Shown: positions 34,571 to 44,193 of the stretch, piece by piece
How positions within the stretch are numbered: position 1 is the first letter of the stretch
How the letters are laid out: each line of letters begins with the position of its first letter
Assembly (NCBI RefSeq): GCF_001653135.1
Contig: NZ_BDDS01000017.1
Coordinates: 1-64,000 of the forward strand
Length of the DNA stretch: 64,000 nt
Source: Pseudoalteromonas neustonica
GTDB lineage: Bacteria > Pseudomonadota > Gammaproteobacteria > Enterobacterales > Alteromonadaceae
Reading direction: 5' to 3'
The notes under the pieces: generated by a model
The model's input: the letters and a program-made list of their open reading frames with translations, nothing else
Database searches by the model: none
Told to the model about the DNA's origin: nothing
Program-made: the position numbers and the translations under genes

Positions 34571-34944
34571 TGGGTTTATTTAGCGGATTAATGGGTAACG
34601 CAAGTGAAGTTGATGATGCCGATTTAGAAAAGGTATTAGCAAATACACTTGTCGAAGGTGAACAAGTTGAAAAAGCGTATAAAGTAGTACGTGATATGTT
34701 TATTTTTACTAATAAACGACTCATTTTAATTGATAAGCAGGGCGTAACGGGTTCTAAAATAGAGATGATCAGCATTGGTTACTCAAAAATAACCAAATTT
34801 AGTAAAGAAAGTGCCGGTCATTTTGATTTAGATGCCGAGTTAAAAATTTGGGTTGGCTCAGACCCTACGCCGATCAGTAAAGACTTCAAATCAGGTGACA
34901 ACATCAACGATGTGTACCGTATTATCAGTCAATATGCGCTTTAA
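34570..34944 (+). CDS. Bacterial PH-domain protein
   Basis: The 124-residue protein (ATG at 34570 with AGGAG upstream) matches the small bacterial pleckstrin-homology family: MFIFTNKRLILIDKQGVTGSKIEMISIGYSKI is the core beta-strand pattern. The start at 34486 is rejected because it lies inside the ATPase gene and adds no homology. Its TAATG junction to the ABC ATPase implies a membrane- or stress-related accessory role for the transporter, though this is inferred from position only. Confidence 0.82.
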   Translation: MGLFSGLMGNASEVDDADLEKVLANTLVEGEQVEKAYKVVRDMFIFTNKRLILIDKQGVTGSKIEMISIGYSKITKFSKESAGHFDLDAELKIWVGSDPTPISKDFKSGDNINDVYRIISQYAL

Positions 34945-34968
34945 AGGAATAAACTAGTTTTTTCATGT

Positions 34969-34996
34969 ATAGCAAAAATGTCCGCGTTTTTGCTAT
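34969..34996 (+). terminator. Hairpin after the ABC-PH operon
   Basis: ATAGCAAAAA and TTTTTGCTAT form a 10-bp AT-rich stem with an 8-nt loop; the T run is part of the stem. Confidence 0.6.
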
Positions 34997-35049
34997 ATAG
35001 ATATCCCAGCCTTAACATCCCTTAACATTTAAGCAACTAAAAACAAGCA

Positions 35050-35116
35050 CTTAGTTAAGTGTTTGTTCAGTTTGGGAGCGTTAGCATGCCCACGTCTTAG
35101 CCAGTCGGCTAAAGAC
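35050..35116 (+). other. Possible structured 5' leader of the porin gene
   Basis: Three potential hairpins follow one another: CACTT/AAGTG, GGG/CCC around AGCGTTAGCAT, and GTC-TTAGCC with GGCTAA-A-GAC around AGTC (35094-35116). They lie 36-100 bp before the porin ATG. No known riboswitch consensus was recognised. Only base pairing supports it. Confidence 0.3.
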
Positions 35117-35151
35117 ATAGCAATGTAACAATTTAATAGGGAAATCTTATA

Positions 35152-35946
35152 ATGAAAAAACTAGCAGTGATAATTTCGAGTATTCTTCTTTCAAGTGCCG
35201 CGGCTGCTGCAGACACTTATGAATCAGTTAGCCATCTACAATATATGGATACAGATGGTAATGACACAATTAGCCTTGATTCAACATACTATTTCTCACC
35301 AAAAATGACACTAGGTCCTTATGACCAGTTCGAATACATCAATAAACAAAGTAATGTATATGGTAAGTATTCAGATGATGATTTTAGCGACCGAGCTACT
35401 GTGGGCGGTGAGTATTTTCTAGATAGTTTTGTACTTGGTGCTGAATACCAAAACCTAGATTTAGATCTTGGTTCAAGCGCAGATATGATTCAATTATCAG
35501 CAGGTTACTTTTTCAACCCTGACTTACTGTTAAAAGTAAGATTTGTTGATGTTGAAAATGCAGACAATCGTTTCTTTTTTGATGTAGCTTACAATCACAA
35601 GTTGAACAGCACTGATTATATCGGTTTTACTGTTACAGCAGATGATGAGTTTGATTATCGTGCGTTGAATGTTAAATATTTCATGGATCTTCAACAAGGT
35701 AACTACCTAACAGTTGAAGCAACAGTGTCAGATAATGACAATGCATCAAGTGATTGGGTTTTAGGCTCTAATTACTACTTCTCAAAAGCGACATCAGCGT
35801 TTGTTACATTTAATAAAAACGATGATTACACCTTGGGTGCTCAACATTTCTTCAATAAAAATGTTGGTTTAAAAGCGGGTTACGGTAATAACTGGGATGA
35901 TTCTGGCTCAGATGCTTACTTTGCAAATGTAAGCTTACAGTTCTAA
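35152..35946 (+). CDS. Putative outer-membrane porin (beta barrel)
   Basis: An N-terminal signal peptide (MKKLAVIISSILLSSAAAAA, cut after Ala) precedes alternating polar and aromatic beta-strand segments with Tyr/Phe-rich turns such as DSTYYFSPKMTLGPYD. The C-terminus ends in Phe (YFANVSLQF), the BamA recognition pattern of outer-membrane barrels. About 264 residues fits a 12- to 14-strand barrel. The protein is Asp-rich, as in marine porins. The substrate is unknown. Confidence 0.75.
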   Translation: MKKLAVIISSILLSSAAAAADTYESVSHLQYMDTDGNDTISLDSTYYFSPKMTLGPYDQFEYINKQSNVYGKYSDDDFSDRATVGGEYFLDSFVLGAEYQNLDLDLGSSADMIQLSAGYFFNPDLLLKVRFVDVENADNRFFFDVAYNHKLNSTDYIGFTVTADDEFDYRALNVKYFMDLQQGNYLTVEATVSDNDNASSDWVLGSNYYFSKATSAFVTFNKNDDYTLGAQHFFNKNVGLKAGYGNNWDDSGSDAYFANVSLQF

Positions 35947-35971
35947 TTTAATTTTTAACTGTAAAGTACTA

Positions 35972-36000
35972 AAAAGCCAGCTCACTTGAGCTGGCTTTTG
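35972..36000. terminator. Bidirectional terminator between porin and M2 peptidase
   Basis: AAAAGCCAGCTCA-CTT-GAGCTGGCTTTTG: near-perfect stem with A and T tracts on both sides, between convergent genes. Confidence 0.92.
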
Positions 36001-36031
36001 TATTTTAGAATTGAATTATATTAAAACCTGC

Positions 36032-37876
36032 TTACCAACCGCATTGGCGACCTTTGTTTTGTTTATCAAGGTACTTTTGCAGTGGCGCAAAATAATCAAG
36101 TAGTGCTGTTGCATCCATTTCAGGCTTACCCGTTACAGTTGCTAAGGCTTCTTGCCAAGGGCGGCTTGAGCCCATTTCTAGCATAGTATTAAGCTTTTCA
36201 CCGGCCGCTTTTGAGTTATAAACCGAACAGCGATGAATGGCTTCTTTATTGCCTGCTATTTCACATAAACTACGGTGGAAATCAAATTGTAAAATATGTG
36301 CTAAGAAATAACGCGTGTACGGCGTATTGCCCGGTACGTGGTATTTAGCGCCTGGATCAAAATCAGTTTCGCTACGCGCGATGGGTGCTTTAACACCTTG
36401 GTATTTTTCACGTAATTCCCACCATGCTTTATTGTAGTTTTGCGGTGTTACTTCACCAGAGAATACTTGCCAGCGCCATTGATCTACTAATAATCCAAAT
36501 GGAATGAAAGCAACTTTATCTAATGCCATTTTCATTAATAGGCCAATGTCTTTTGATTCATCAGGCACTTGCTCTAATAAACCAATTTCTTTTAAGTATC
36601 CAGGCGTAACTGACAGGGCAATCGTGTCACCAATTGCTTCATGGAAACCATCATTAGCACTTTCTTGATAGTAAAGTGGCTGTGTATTGTAAGCGCGTTG
36701 ATAGAAGTTGTGGCCTAACTCATGGTGAATAACAGAGAACTCTTCACCAGTGCGTTGAATACACATTTTAATACGTAAATCGTCTTTACTGTCAATATTC
36801 CACGCTGAGGCGTGACACTGAACGTCGCGATCGGCAGGCTTAGTGAACAATGAACGTTCGTAAAAAGTGTCTGGCAGTGCGTCAAAACCCATTGAAGTGA
36901 AGAATTTTTCTGCGCCGCGAACCATTTTAAGCTCATCGTACTTATGCTGCGCTAATAATGCTGTTACGTCATAACCAGGATCAGCATTTTCAGGTGCAAC
37001 TACATCGTAAATATTGCCCCATGATTGCGCCCACATGTTCCCTAATAAATGCGCAGGAATAGCTTGATCTTGCGGTACTTTATCTTCGCCGTATTTTTCG
37101 CCTAGCTTAGCGCGAACATGGCAATGAAGTGAATCATATAGTGGCTTTACTTGGCCCCAAATACGGTCAAGTTCTTTAGCGAAATCATCGGCTGGCATAT
37201 CGTATTTACTACGCCACATTGCGCCAGTGTCTGCATAACCAAGTTCTTTTGCACCTTCATTCGTAAGGGCAACTTGTTGCTCATAAAGCGGGCGCATTGG
37301 TTTTGAAACCTGACGCCAGCCTTGCCACAAATCAAGTAGCTCGTTGTAATCGCGGCTAGTGGCCATTTTAGACGTCATATCACCTAAGCTTAGGCAGTTG
37401 CCGTCTTCTTTACAGTATTTTCCTTTGCCGTAAATACCGCCTAGTTCAGCGACAAGCTGAGAAAGCTGCGCTGTTTTTTCCGCATTTTGTGGGGCTGGTA
37501 AAGTTAAAGCGAGTTTTAATTTATCAAGCTTACGACGTGCGTCATAACCCAGTTCAAGAGAATCAAATTGCGCAGCTTCATTTGCAAGGCGAACAACCGC
37601 TTCTGTCATCTTGCGATTTACTTCGGCCGAAAGTGCAGAGGTGTCGTGTGTAATAAAGTTAGCGTAAATCCATTCTGCGCGGCTTGATTCTAAATACAGT
37701 GCATTGAGTTCAAGCTCTGTTGCATCTAAAAAGGTTTGTGCGTCTTGTGCCGTCACTGGCGCAGGGCTGACAGCTTGAGCTGATGTGTTTGTTGTATCTT
37801 GGTTGCAGCCACTTAATGCTAATGTGCTGGCGACCATTAAAGCGCTCAAACTGAGCTTAAAATGTGGAGTAGTCAT
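36032..37876 (-). CDS. M2-family (ACE-like) dipeptidyl carboxypeptidase lipoprotein
   Basis: A lipobox (LALSGCNQD, Cys near residue 24) indicates a lipoprotein. The zinc site is VIHHELGHNFYQRAY, with the third ligand in ANDGFHEAIGD. The 614 residues match bacterial M2 peptidases, homologous to angiotensin-converting enzyme, which cut dipeptides from the C-terminus of peptides. Other M2 blocks are visible (GAEKFFTSMGFDALP, HVPGNTPYTRYFLAHILQFD). It is likely periplasmic or surface anchored and nutritional. Confidence 0.92.
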   Translation of the reverse strand: MTTPHFKLSLSALMVASTLALSGCNQDTTNTSAQAVSPAPVTAQDAQTFLDATELELNALYLESSRAEWIYANFITHDTSALSAEVNRKMTEAVVRLANEAAQFDSLELGYDARRKLDKLKLALTLPAPQNAEKTAQLSQLVAELGGIYGKGKYCKEDGNCLSLGDMTSKMATSRDYNELLDLWQGWRQVSKPMRPLYEQQVALTNEGAKELGYADTGAMWRSKYDMPADDFAKELDRIWGQVKPLYDSLHCHVRAKLGEKYGEDKVPQDQAIPAHLLGNMWAQSWGNIYDVVAPENADPGYDVTALLAQHKYDELKMVRGAEKFFTSMGFDALPDTFYERSLFTKPADRDVQCHASAWNIDSKDDLRIKMCIQRTGEEFSVIHHELGHNFYQRAYNTQPLYYQESANDGFHEAIGDTIALSVTPGYLKEIGLLEQVPDESKDIGLLMKMALDKVAFIPFGLLVDQWRWQVFSGEVTPQNYNKAWWELREKYQGVKAPIARSETDFDPGAKYHVPGNTPYTRYFLAHILQFDFHRSLCEIAGNKEAIHRCSVYNSKAAGEKLNTMLEMGSSRPWQEALATVTGKPEMDATALLDYFAPLQKYLDKQNKGRQCGW

Positions 37877-38058
37877 GTTGACCCTTATATTTGTTATTTA
37901 TCACGTGGGATAATAGCAGCGTCTTGAAGTTAGGCAAAATTTATCAAGCCTAGCATTGAACATTATGGGTAACACATGTTTACAGCGACATTGTATTTAT
38001 ACAAGGATCAGCCATAATTGAAGGAGTGTATTTTTATTAATTTATAAGGATCGTTCCC

Positions 38059-40335
38059 ATGTCAGTGTTTGTATTATTACTGGTGGTGGTAATAGTCATT
38101 TTTGCGGTAAAAGATATCCGCTTAAGTCTAGTAAGCCGACCAACGTTTAAAATGTTTAAAAAAGTGTTACCGCCGTTATCGCAAACTGAACGTGAAGCAA
38201 TGGAAGCAGGCGATGTATGGTGGGATGGGCAACTTTTTAGCGGCAATCCCGATTGGCAGGTTTTACATAGTTACCCAAAGCCTGAGTTGAGTAAAAAAGA
38301 GCGTGCGTTTTTAGACTCTGAGGTCGAAACATTACTGGCGATGCTTGATGACTATCAAATTGTGCAAAAAGATAAAGACTTACCTAAAGAAGTATGGGAT
38401 TACCTAAAAGCCCAAGGTTTTTTTGCGTTGATAATTCCTGAAAAATTCGGTGGACGCCAATTCTCTGCTATCGCTAATTCAACCATAGTCGCAAAAATTG
38501 CGACTAAGAGTTTAACGGCCGCAGTGACTGTTATGGTGCCAAATAGTTTAGGCCCAGGCGAATTACTATTACATTATGGAACCACAGAACAACAAGCGCG
38601 CTGGCTACCAAACTTAGCAAGTGGTAAAGATGTACCGTGTTTTGCACTTACTGGTCCAGAAGCCGGCTCTGATGCGGGCAGTATCCCCGATTCAGGTATT
38701 GTATGTAAAGGCGAGTTTGAAGGTCAGGAAGTCATTGGTCTACGTTTAAATTGGTCAAAACGTTACATAACACTAGCCCCTGTTGCGACAGTACTTGGTT
38801 TAGCATTTAAAATGTATGATCCGGATAGTTTATTAGGTAAAGACAAAGAATTAGGGATCACGTGTGCGCTGATCCCAACAGATCACCCTGGGGTAGAGAC
38901 TGGGGAGCGTCACTTTCCGCTTAACATGGCGTTTATGAATGGCACAACGTACGGTAAAGATGTCTTTATTCCCCTTGATTGGATCATCGGTGGTCAACAA
39001 GGTGCTGGTCGAGGCTGGCGAATGTTGGTTGAGTGCCTAAGCGCAGGGCGTGGTATTTCATTGCCAGCACTAAGTAGCGCGACAGGGCATTTGTGTGCGC
39101 GAATGACATCTGCTTATGCAACGGTTCGCCAGCAATTTGGTGTATCAATTGGTCAATTTGAAGGTGTACAAGAAGCACTTGCACGTATTGGTGGGTTAAC
39201 GTATAGCCTTGAAGCGTGTCGTTTAATGACCGCAGGGGCAATAGATTTAAAATTGAGCCCATCAGTGGTGACCGCAATTGCTAAATACCATATGACTGAA
39301 ATGGGCCGTACAGTTATGAATGATGCAATGGATATTCATTCAGGTAAGGGAATACAAGTGGGTCCTAATAACTATTTAGCACATGGCTATATGGGTATAC
39401 CGGTATCAATTACGGTGGAAGGGGCAAATATTTTAACTCGTAATTTAATGATCTTTGGCCAAGGAGCAACTCGTTGCCATCCATTTGTATTAAAAGAAAT
39501 GGAAGCTGCGGCAATGGAAGATGATGAACTCGCGTTAAAAGAATTTGATTCTTTACTACAGCAGCATATTTTATTTGCTGCAACTAATGCGAGTATGGCG
39601 TTAATCCATGGTTTAACGCGTAGTTACTTTGCTAAATCCCCAGTATGTGGCGCAACCGCAGATTATTATAAGCAGCTTGGGCGAATGAGTCGTGGTTTAG
39701 CTTTTTGTACGGATGTGGCGATGCTCATTTTAGGGGGAGAGCTTAAGCGTAAAGAAATGATCTCTGCACGTTTAGGTGATGTATTAAGCCACCTTTACTT
39801 AGCTTCATGCGTGTTAAAACGTTTTGAAGATGAAGGACGTCAACAAGCCGATCTGCCTTTTGTTAAATATGCCGTTGAATTATCGTTATTTGAAATAGGT
39901 CAAGCGTTTAACGGCTTTTTCAAGAACTTCTCAAACCCAGTTGTTAACTTTGCTCTAAAGCGTATCGTATTTCCGTTTGGTAATCATTATCATCGTCCGA
40001 GTGATGATCTTGCTCAGGCAATGTGTGAGCATATGACCCAACCTGGAGTATTCAGAAACCGTTTAACGCATTTATGTTATGTGGATGATAAAGCAGGGAC
40101 TGGCGTAATGGAAAATGCCTTTATTGCTATGCATAATACCAGTGATGCATTCAAGCAGTTGAAAAAGTGGCAACGCGACGGCACCCTTAGCCGCAATGAT
40201 GATATTGAAACGGCGATTACCAATGCGATTGAAAAGCAGCTCATAACAGCCGAGCAAGGCGTAAAGTTGCACGAAGCTAATAATTTACGCAAACAGGCTA
40301 TTGCGGTAGATAACTTTCAACCTGGTGAACTTTAA
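38059..40335 (+). CDS. fadE: Acyl-CoA dehydrogenase, FadE type
   Basis: FadE catalyses the first step of fatty-acid beta-oxidation. One N-terminal membrane helix (VFVLLLVVVIVIF) is followed by the acyl-CoA dehydrogenase core: IIPEKFGGRQFSAIANSTIV, CFALTGPEAGSDAG, NWSKRYITLAPVA, QFGVSIGQFEGVQEALARI, and MDIHSGKGIQVGPNNYL. The 758 residues match the long FadE/DUF1974 architecture of gammaproteobacteria (E. coli 814). No FadR or PsrA site was found in the upstream 180 bp. Confidence 0.94.
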   Translation: MSVFVLLLVVVIVIFAVKDIRLSLVSRPTFKMFKKVLPPLSQTEREAMEAGDVWWDGQLFSGNPDWQVLHSYPKPELSKKERAFLDSEVETLLAMLDDYQIVQKDKDLPKEVWDYLKAQGFFALIIPEKFGGRQFSAIANSTIVAKIATKSLTAAVTVMVPNSLGPGELLLHYGTTEQQARWLPNLASGKDVPCFALTGPEAGSDAGSIPDSGIVCKGEFEGQEVIGLRLNWSKRYITLAPVATVLGLAFKMYDPDSLLGKDKELGITCALIPTDHPGVETGERHFPLNMAFMNGTTYGKDVFIPLDWIIGGQQGAGRGWRMLVECLSAGRGISLPALSSATGHLCARMTSAYATVRQQFGVSIGQFEGVQEALARIGGLTYSLEACRLMTAGAIDLKLSPSVVTAIAKYHMTEMGRTVMNDAMDIHSGKGIQVGPNNYLAHGYMGIPVSITVEGANILTRNLMIFGQGATRCHPFVLKEMEAAAMEDDELALKEFDSLLQQHILFAATNASMALIHGLTRSYFAKSPVCGATADYYKQLGRMSRGLAFCTDVAMLILGGELKRKEMISARLGDVLSHLYLASCVLKRFEDEGRQQADLPFVKYAVELSLFEIGQAFNGFFKNFSNPVVNFALKRIVFPFGNHYHRPSDDLAQAMCEHMTQPGVFRNRLTHLCYVDDKAGTGVMENAFIAMHNTSDAFKQLKKWQRDGTLSRNDDIETAITNAIEKQLITAEQGVKLHEANNLRKQAIAVDNFQPGEL

Positions 40336-40350
40336 CCTTTAAGTATATAA

Positions 40351-40377
40351 CCTCGTATTTTATGCGGGGTTTATTTT
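40351..40377 (+). terminator. Weak terminator after fadE
   Basis: CCTCG and CGGGG (one G-U) around a 9-nt loop, followed by TTTATTTTT. Confidence 0.65.
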
Positions 40378-40521
40378 TATACGTTAAATGCTCATACACA
40401 TTAATACCTAGCGATAAAGCTTTACAGCACAGCGTATTTGTATGTGTATGTTTAAGGGGGGGGAGCTAATGTCATTGGGTGTATTTAAGTAAAGAAAACA
40501 CGTGGTTTTTAGCTCTTTTCA

Positions 40522-40556
40522 ATAATAGAAAGCGCATAATATGCACTTTCTATTAT
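40522..40556. terminator. 16-bp hairpin downstream of the DUF4136 gene
   Basis: Arms 40522-40537 and 40541-40556 pair with one G-U around a 3-nt loop. No clear T run on the minus strand, so it may be a transcript stabiliser or a small palindromic element. Confidence 0.55.
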
Positions 40557-40570
40557 GAAGAGTTATTTTA

Positions 40571-41119
40571 TTACTGCTTATCTGGTGGGAAGTTACTTAG
40601 AATATCAGCCACTGTTTTAGTAATTGCGTCAGTGCGCGCTTCAGGTGATTGATTTTTTCTTAATCGACCTTCTTTTGCTCCGCGCCATACTAATTGATTT
40701 GATGCACGGTCAACAACATCAACAATTAACGTGCCTACTTCATATTCACGCGTCGTTGTTTGTGTATTGTAACCCATACCCCAGTAGTTCCAACGTGCGC
40801 TGTAACCGGTGTTAAATGTGTCTACATCAATTTTTGTGTCTACCGATGCATGATAGTTAATAAGTACATCAGCTTGCGTTATTTCGCTCAACTGCATGCC
40901 CATATTTGTCAGCTCTGTATTAACTGCATCACGTACGCGCTTTTCCATTAATGGACTGATCTGATAATTGGTCGTATTTTTAGTTAAACTTGCATCTTGA
41001 ACCCAAGCAAAGGTTTTATAATTACTAAAATCAGCCGATTTATCGTAATCCCAATCAGGGGTTTTTGCGCATGCTGCTAAAAATAGCACTGCTGTTGCAA
41101 TTAGTAGGTTTTTCATCAC
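40571..41119 (-). CDS. DUF4136 lipoprotein
   Basis: The lipobox LFLAACAKTP (Cys near residue 17) marks an outer-membrane lipoprotein. The body begins WDYDKSADFSNYKTFAWV, the DUF4136 signature, with LVWRGAKEGRL and the closing AVADILSNFP-like segment. The 182 residues match the family, whose function is unknown. It is a single gene, downstream-flanked by a strong hairpin. Confidence 0.9.
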   Translation of the reverse strand: MMKNLLIATAVLFLAACAKTPDWDYDKSADFSNYKTFAWVQDASLTKNTTNYQISPLMEKRVRDAVNTELTNMGMQLSEITQADVLINYHASVDTKIDVDTFNTGYSARWNYWGMGYNTQTTTREYEVGTLIVDVVDRASNQLVWRGAKEGRLRKNQSPEARTDAITKTVADILSNFPPDKQ

Positions 41120-41222
41120 GTTTGCTCCTTGGCAAATTTAAACTCTATTCATTTGATAACATAACATAAAAAAAATCCCACAAATGACATTTTTCAATAT
41201 GTTTGTGTTATTAAAGTTTACC

Positions 41223-41363
41223 TAACTCGAACTCTGGTTAAGATATTTACTAACTTACGCGTCAGACGCTTTCCAATTGCAAGTAAATTCAACGTAGTTA
41301 GCGTTGAAACTTGCCATTTAAACTAGCGACTGAAAATAGACTTATTATCCAGAGTTCAAGTTA
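41223..41363. repeat. 141-bp palindromic intergenic element
   Basis: The outer arms AACTCGAACTCTGG and CCAGAGTTCAAGTT are inverted with one mismatch. The interior contains AT-rich, partly inverted sequence and no reading frame. It lies between the DUF4136 gene and mksB. Confidence 0.65.
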
Positions 41364-41406
41364 CTTGGTTGTAAGTTTAGTTGTTATTAGCTGAATTATA
41401 GATTAA

Positions 41407-44193
41407 TTAGTCATCAGTAGTGTGCTCTACTTCTATCCAATCTTTTTCATCGACCCAGTTTTGTGCGCCATCTTTAACTGAGCGAATAGGCACAATGTAA
41501 TCGCAGCTAATTTGTGGTTTTACCGAGGCAAATATTGGCACAAAACCAAAGCTTAATGCGGTCTCTATAATTGCTTTTTGGTTTTGCGGGTCGATATCGG
41601 CCGCCTCATCAATGTAAATAGGAATACGGTATAAGTTTTGTTCTTGGTCGCTCAATAGGTAGCGAATAAACAGCATGCCGCATAATAATTTAATGGTGAT
41701 ACGCGTTCCGTTTGAACCTGCTGAATCGATTTTTTCAAAGTGCTCCGTTTCGCCAGCGCGGTTTACCACTTCAAAACGAATATCAAATAAATCGGTTAAT
41801 GTTAAACCCGCTTTATCAGAGGCAAGCTTAATTAAATGATCTTTTGCTTCATTAACCGCGCTTTCGCTGTAAGGTTCTTGGCTGAGTAAATCTAATGTAT
41901 CACCTTGTTCAAACTGGTTTGACGTACTGATAATTGTATCAATACTATCAACCAGCATTTTACGTGGTATTACATTGATTTTAAACGCTTGTAAGTTAGA
42001 AATACGGTGCTGACTAATGCCTTTATTAAAGCTGTTCATTTCACGGCGCAGACGGTCTAAATCTTCCCGCAGGCCTTTAATCGTGGCTGCAACTTCGGTC
42101 AGTGCAACACGCGCTTGGCGCTCAACAGCGTCACGTTCATTATCAATATTATGAAATGCACCGATGAGTTTTTGGTATTTACTAAACTCGTCGTTTTCGT
42201 TATCAAACTTAGTAATACCCGCATTATAAATATGCAAATAAGTGTTACGCACGTTAATATCAAAGTTACGTAGCTCTTGGCAGTTTTTATTAAAGTGGTG
42301 TACTAAATCACTGAGATTATCAAAGTCGATTTGAATATCAATCATGTACGGGGTGATTTTACCAGTATACAAATCAAGAGTATGGTCAATTCGTTCAGAT
42401 TTCACTTGGCGTAGGCGATCTGCTTGGCGAGAAATAAGATCTTTTTTCGATTTAATAATCGAGCGTCTATCAGCAATTGAGCCGCTATTTTTTTGAATAT
42501 CTTGTAAGTAATCGTCTACTTGATCACGCTCTGCAAGTAATTGTTCTTTGAGCATCGATTGTGCATCGACAGATTGCAGCATTACCTCAAACTGTTCAAA
42601 GCGTTTTAACGCGCTTTCGGCTGACATGAGTTCATCGTATAACGCGTCTTTTTCTTTTTGTTTGTCAGCTACATTGGCAGCTACATCGCGCTGTTGCTTA
42701 AATTCCTTTAATGAATGTTCAAGCGCTGTTAGCTGGGCGGTTAATTGCTCTTTGTTCTCGCCGCTTTGCATTTGCACTGATGAGAGCTTTTTCAGTTTAA
42801 TCGTTGCGCCGGGCAGGGTAAGTACACCGCCTTTAACGTTATCTGATAATTGCTCTAAAAATGCGCCAAACACATCTTCATCGGTTATATCAATATCGCC
42901 ATTGCTGGTGGTGGCGAACGAGAGAATATCTGGGTTTAAAATACGTGAAATTTCTTCAACATCTTTTAACGATAAGTCCTCGCGCATACGCGTGAATAAA
43001 TTGAACTCAAGGTTTTTAAGTTGCAGTTTTAAGCTTTTTATTTGCTTTTGTGTTTCGCTAATGCGGTAGTCAAGGGTGTGTAAGCTTTGCCCTTGCGCAC
43101 TATTTATTGAGTGCGAAAGTGACTCGTAATCTTGCTTTAACTGGCTAAGGCTCACTTTTAAGGTCGCCATATTCACCAATTCAAATTCAGATTTTAGCGC
43201 ACCAAAGTCTAAAAACCATTGCTCGATTTGTGTTTGTCTGCGCTCAATATCACGCGATTGCTGCACATAAAGCTGTTGTTTTTGCTCAAACTCGTGCTTT
43301 TCGTGTTCTATGTTCTCAAGGGCGATATTAAGTTCATCTAATTGCGCTTCTTGATACGTGTCAAAATCAATTAAGGCTTGATCAATTTTTGGTGCGTATG
43401 CGGCCAGTTTACCTTTAAGCACGGTTTGGTTTTCAAGCATAGACTCAAGCGCGCTAATTGGCTCTTGCATAGATTCTAGCGCTTTTAACTCACGTTTTGC
43501 GCGGTTTACTTTATCGAACGAGCGACGCCAGACTTCATAAAAATCGACTTTTGAATTTGACATATGGCGTTCAAACACGCGCAACATAAAGCGTTTTACA
43601 TCTGCAGCACCCAATTTATGCAAGTTTAAAATTCGGCGGAAAATCTCTTTATAAATAGCCGAGTCTTGCACATTATTAAGCGGGATCATTTTTAAGTTAA
43701 TGTCGCCATCAAATGGCGTAGCACCGCCTGTTAATAACGCGTTTAACTCTTGCGCTTTAAGCTCAATAGGATTAAAGCCTTGCTCTTTTAAGTGATTAAA
43801 TAGCTTAGTGAATTTTATAATGGTTTTACCTTGAGTGTACTGCTCAAGGTTAAGCTTTCCTTGGTAACAAAAAAACTGATGCGCGTAACCTGCTATTTTA
43901 CCAAGCCCTGCTACACCAATAACAACAGGGCCATGGGGGAGGTCGGCTTCAAGTAAAATATAAGATTGATCTGACGAGAAATAAAACTTACGGGTTTCGT
44001 CTAAATCATGGCCATCCCATTCGGTAAGGCGTAAATCATTGATCAGCGGAAATTGCAGGGCGTTAATGACCGAGCTTTTACCGGTATTATTAGGGGCACA
44101 AATAGAGCTGCTTTTATCAAGTGGGATCACACATTTTGCATAACCTGCGGTGTTTAAAAGTGCGAGTTTGCTGAGTCCGTAAAGGTTTTTCAT
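41407..44193 (-). CDS. mksB: MksB, SMC-like condensin ATPase
   Basis: MksB is the SMC subunit of the MksBEF condensin. Walker A is APNNTGKSS (about residues 33-41), followed by long heptad-rich coiled coils (about 220-700) with a hinge-like middle, and the C-terminal ATPase half contains IDSAGSNGTRITIKLLCGML (signature region) and IYIDEAADIDPQNQKAII (Walker B and D loop). The 928 residues match MksB. It is the last gene of mksF-mksE-mksB, with its ATG one base into the mksE stop. No MksG/JetD-like gene follows within the window, unlike plasmid-targeting JetABCD loci. Confidence 0.9.
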   Translation of the reverse strand: MKNLYGLSKLALLNTAGYAKCVIPLDKSSSICAPNNTGKSSVINALQFPLINDLRLTEWDGHDLDETRKFYFSSDQSYILLEADLPHGPVVIGVAGLGKIAGYAHQFFCYQGKLNLEQYTQGKTIIKFTKLFNHLKEQGFNPIELKAQELNALLTGGATPFDGDINLKMIPLNNVQDSAIYKEIFRRILNLHKLGAADVKRFMLRVFERHMSNSKVDFYEVWRRSFDKVNRAKRELKALESMQEPISALESMLENQTVLKGKLAAYAPKIDQALIDFDTYQEAQLDELNIALENIEHEKHEFEQKQQLYVQQSRDIERRQTQIEQWFLDFGALKSEFELVNMATLKVSLSQLKQDYESLSHSINSAQGQSLHTLDYRISETQKQIKSLKLQLKNLEFNLFTRMREDLSLKDVEEISRILNPDILSFATTSNGDIDITDEDVFGAFLEQLSDNVKGGVLTLPGATIKLKKLSSVQMQSGENKEQLTAQLTALEHSLKEFKQQRDVAANVADKQKEKDALYDELMSAESALKRFEQFEVMLQSVDAQSMLKEQLLAERDQVDDYLQDIQKNSGSIADRRSIIKSKKDLISRQADRLRQVKSERIDHTLDLYTGKITPYMIDIQIDFDNLSDLVHHFNKNCQELRNFDINVRNTYLHIYNAGITKFDNENDEFSKYQKLIGAFHNIDNERDAVERQARVALTEVAATIKGLREDLDRLRREMNSFNKGISQHRISNLQAFKINVIPRKMLVDSIDTIISTSNQFEQGDTLDLLSQEPYSESAVNEAKDHLIKLASDKAGLTLTDLFDIRFEVVNRAGETEHFEKIDSAGSNGTRITIKLLCGMLFIRYLLSDQEQNLYRIPIYIDEAADIDPQNQKAIIETALSFGFVPIFASVKPQISCDYIVPIRSVKDGAQNWVDEKDWIEVEHTTDD

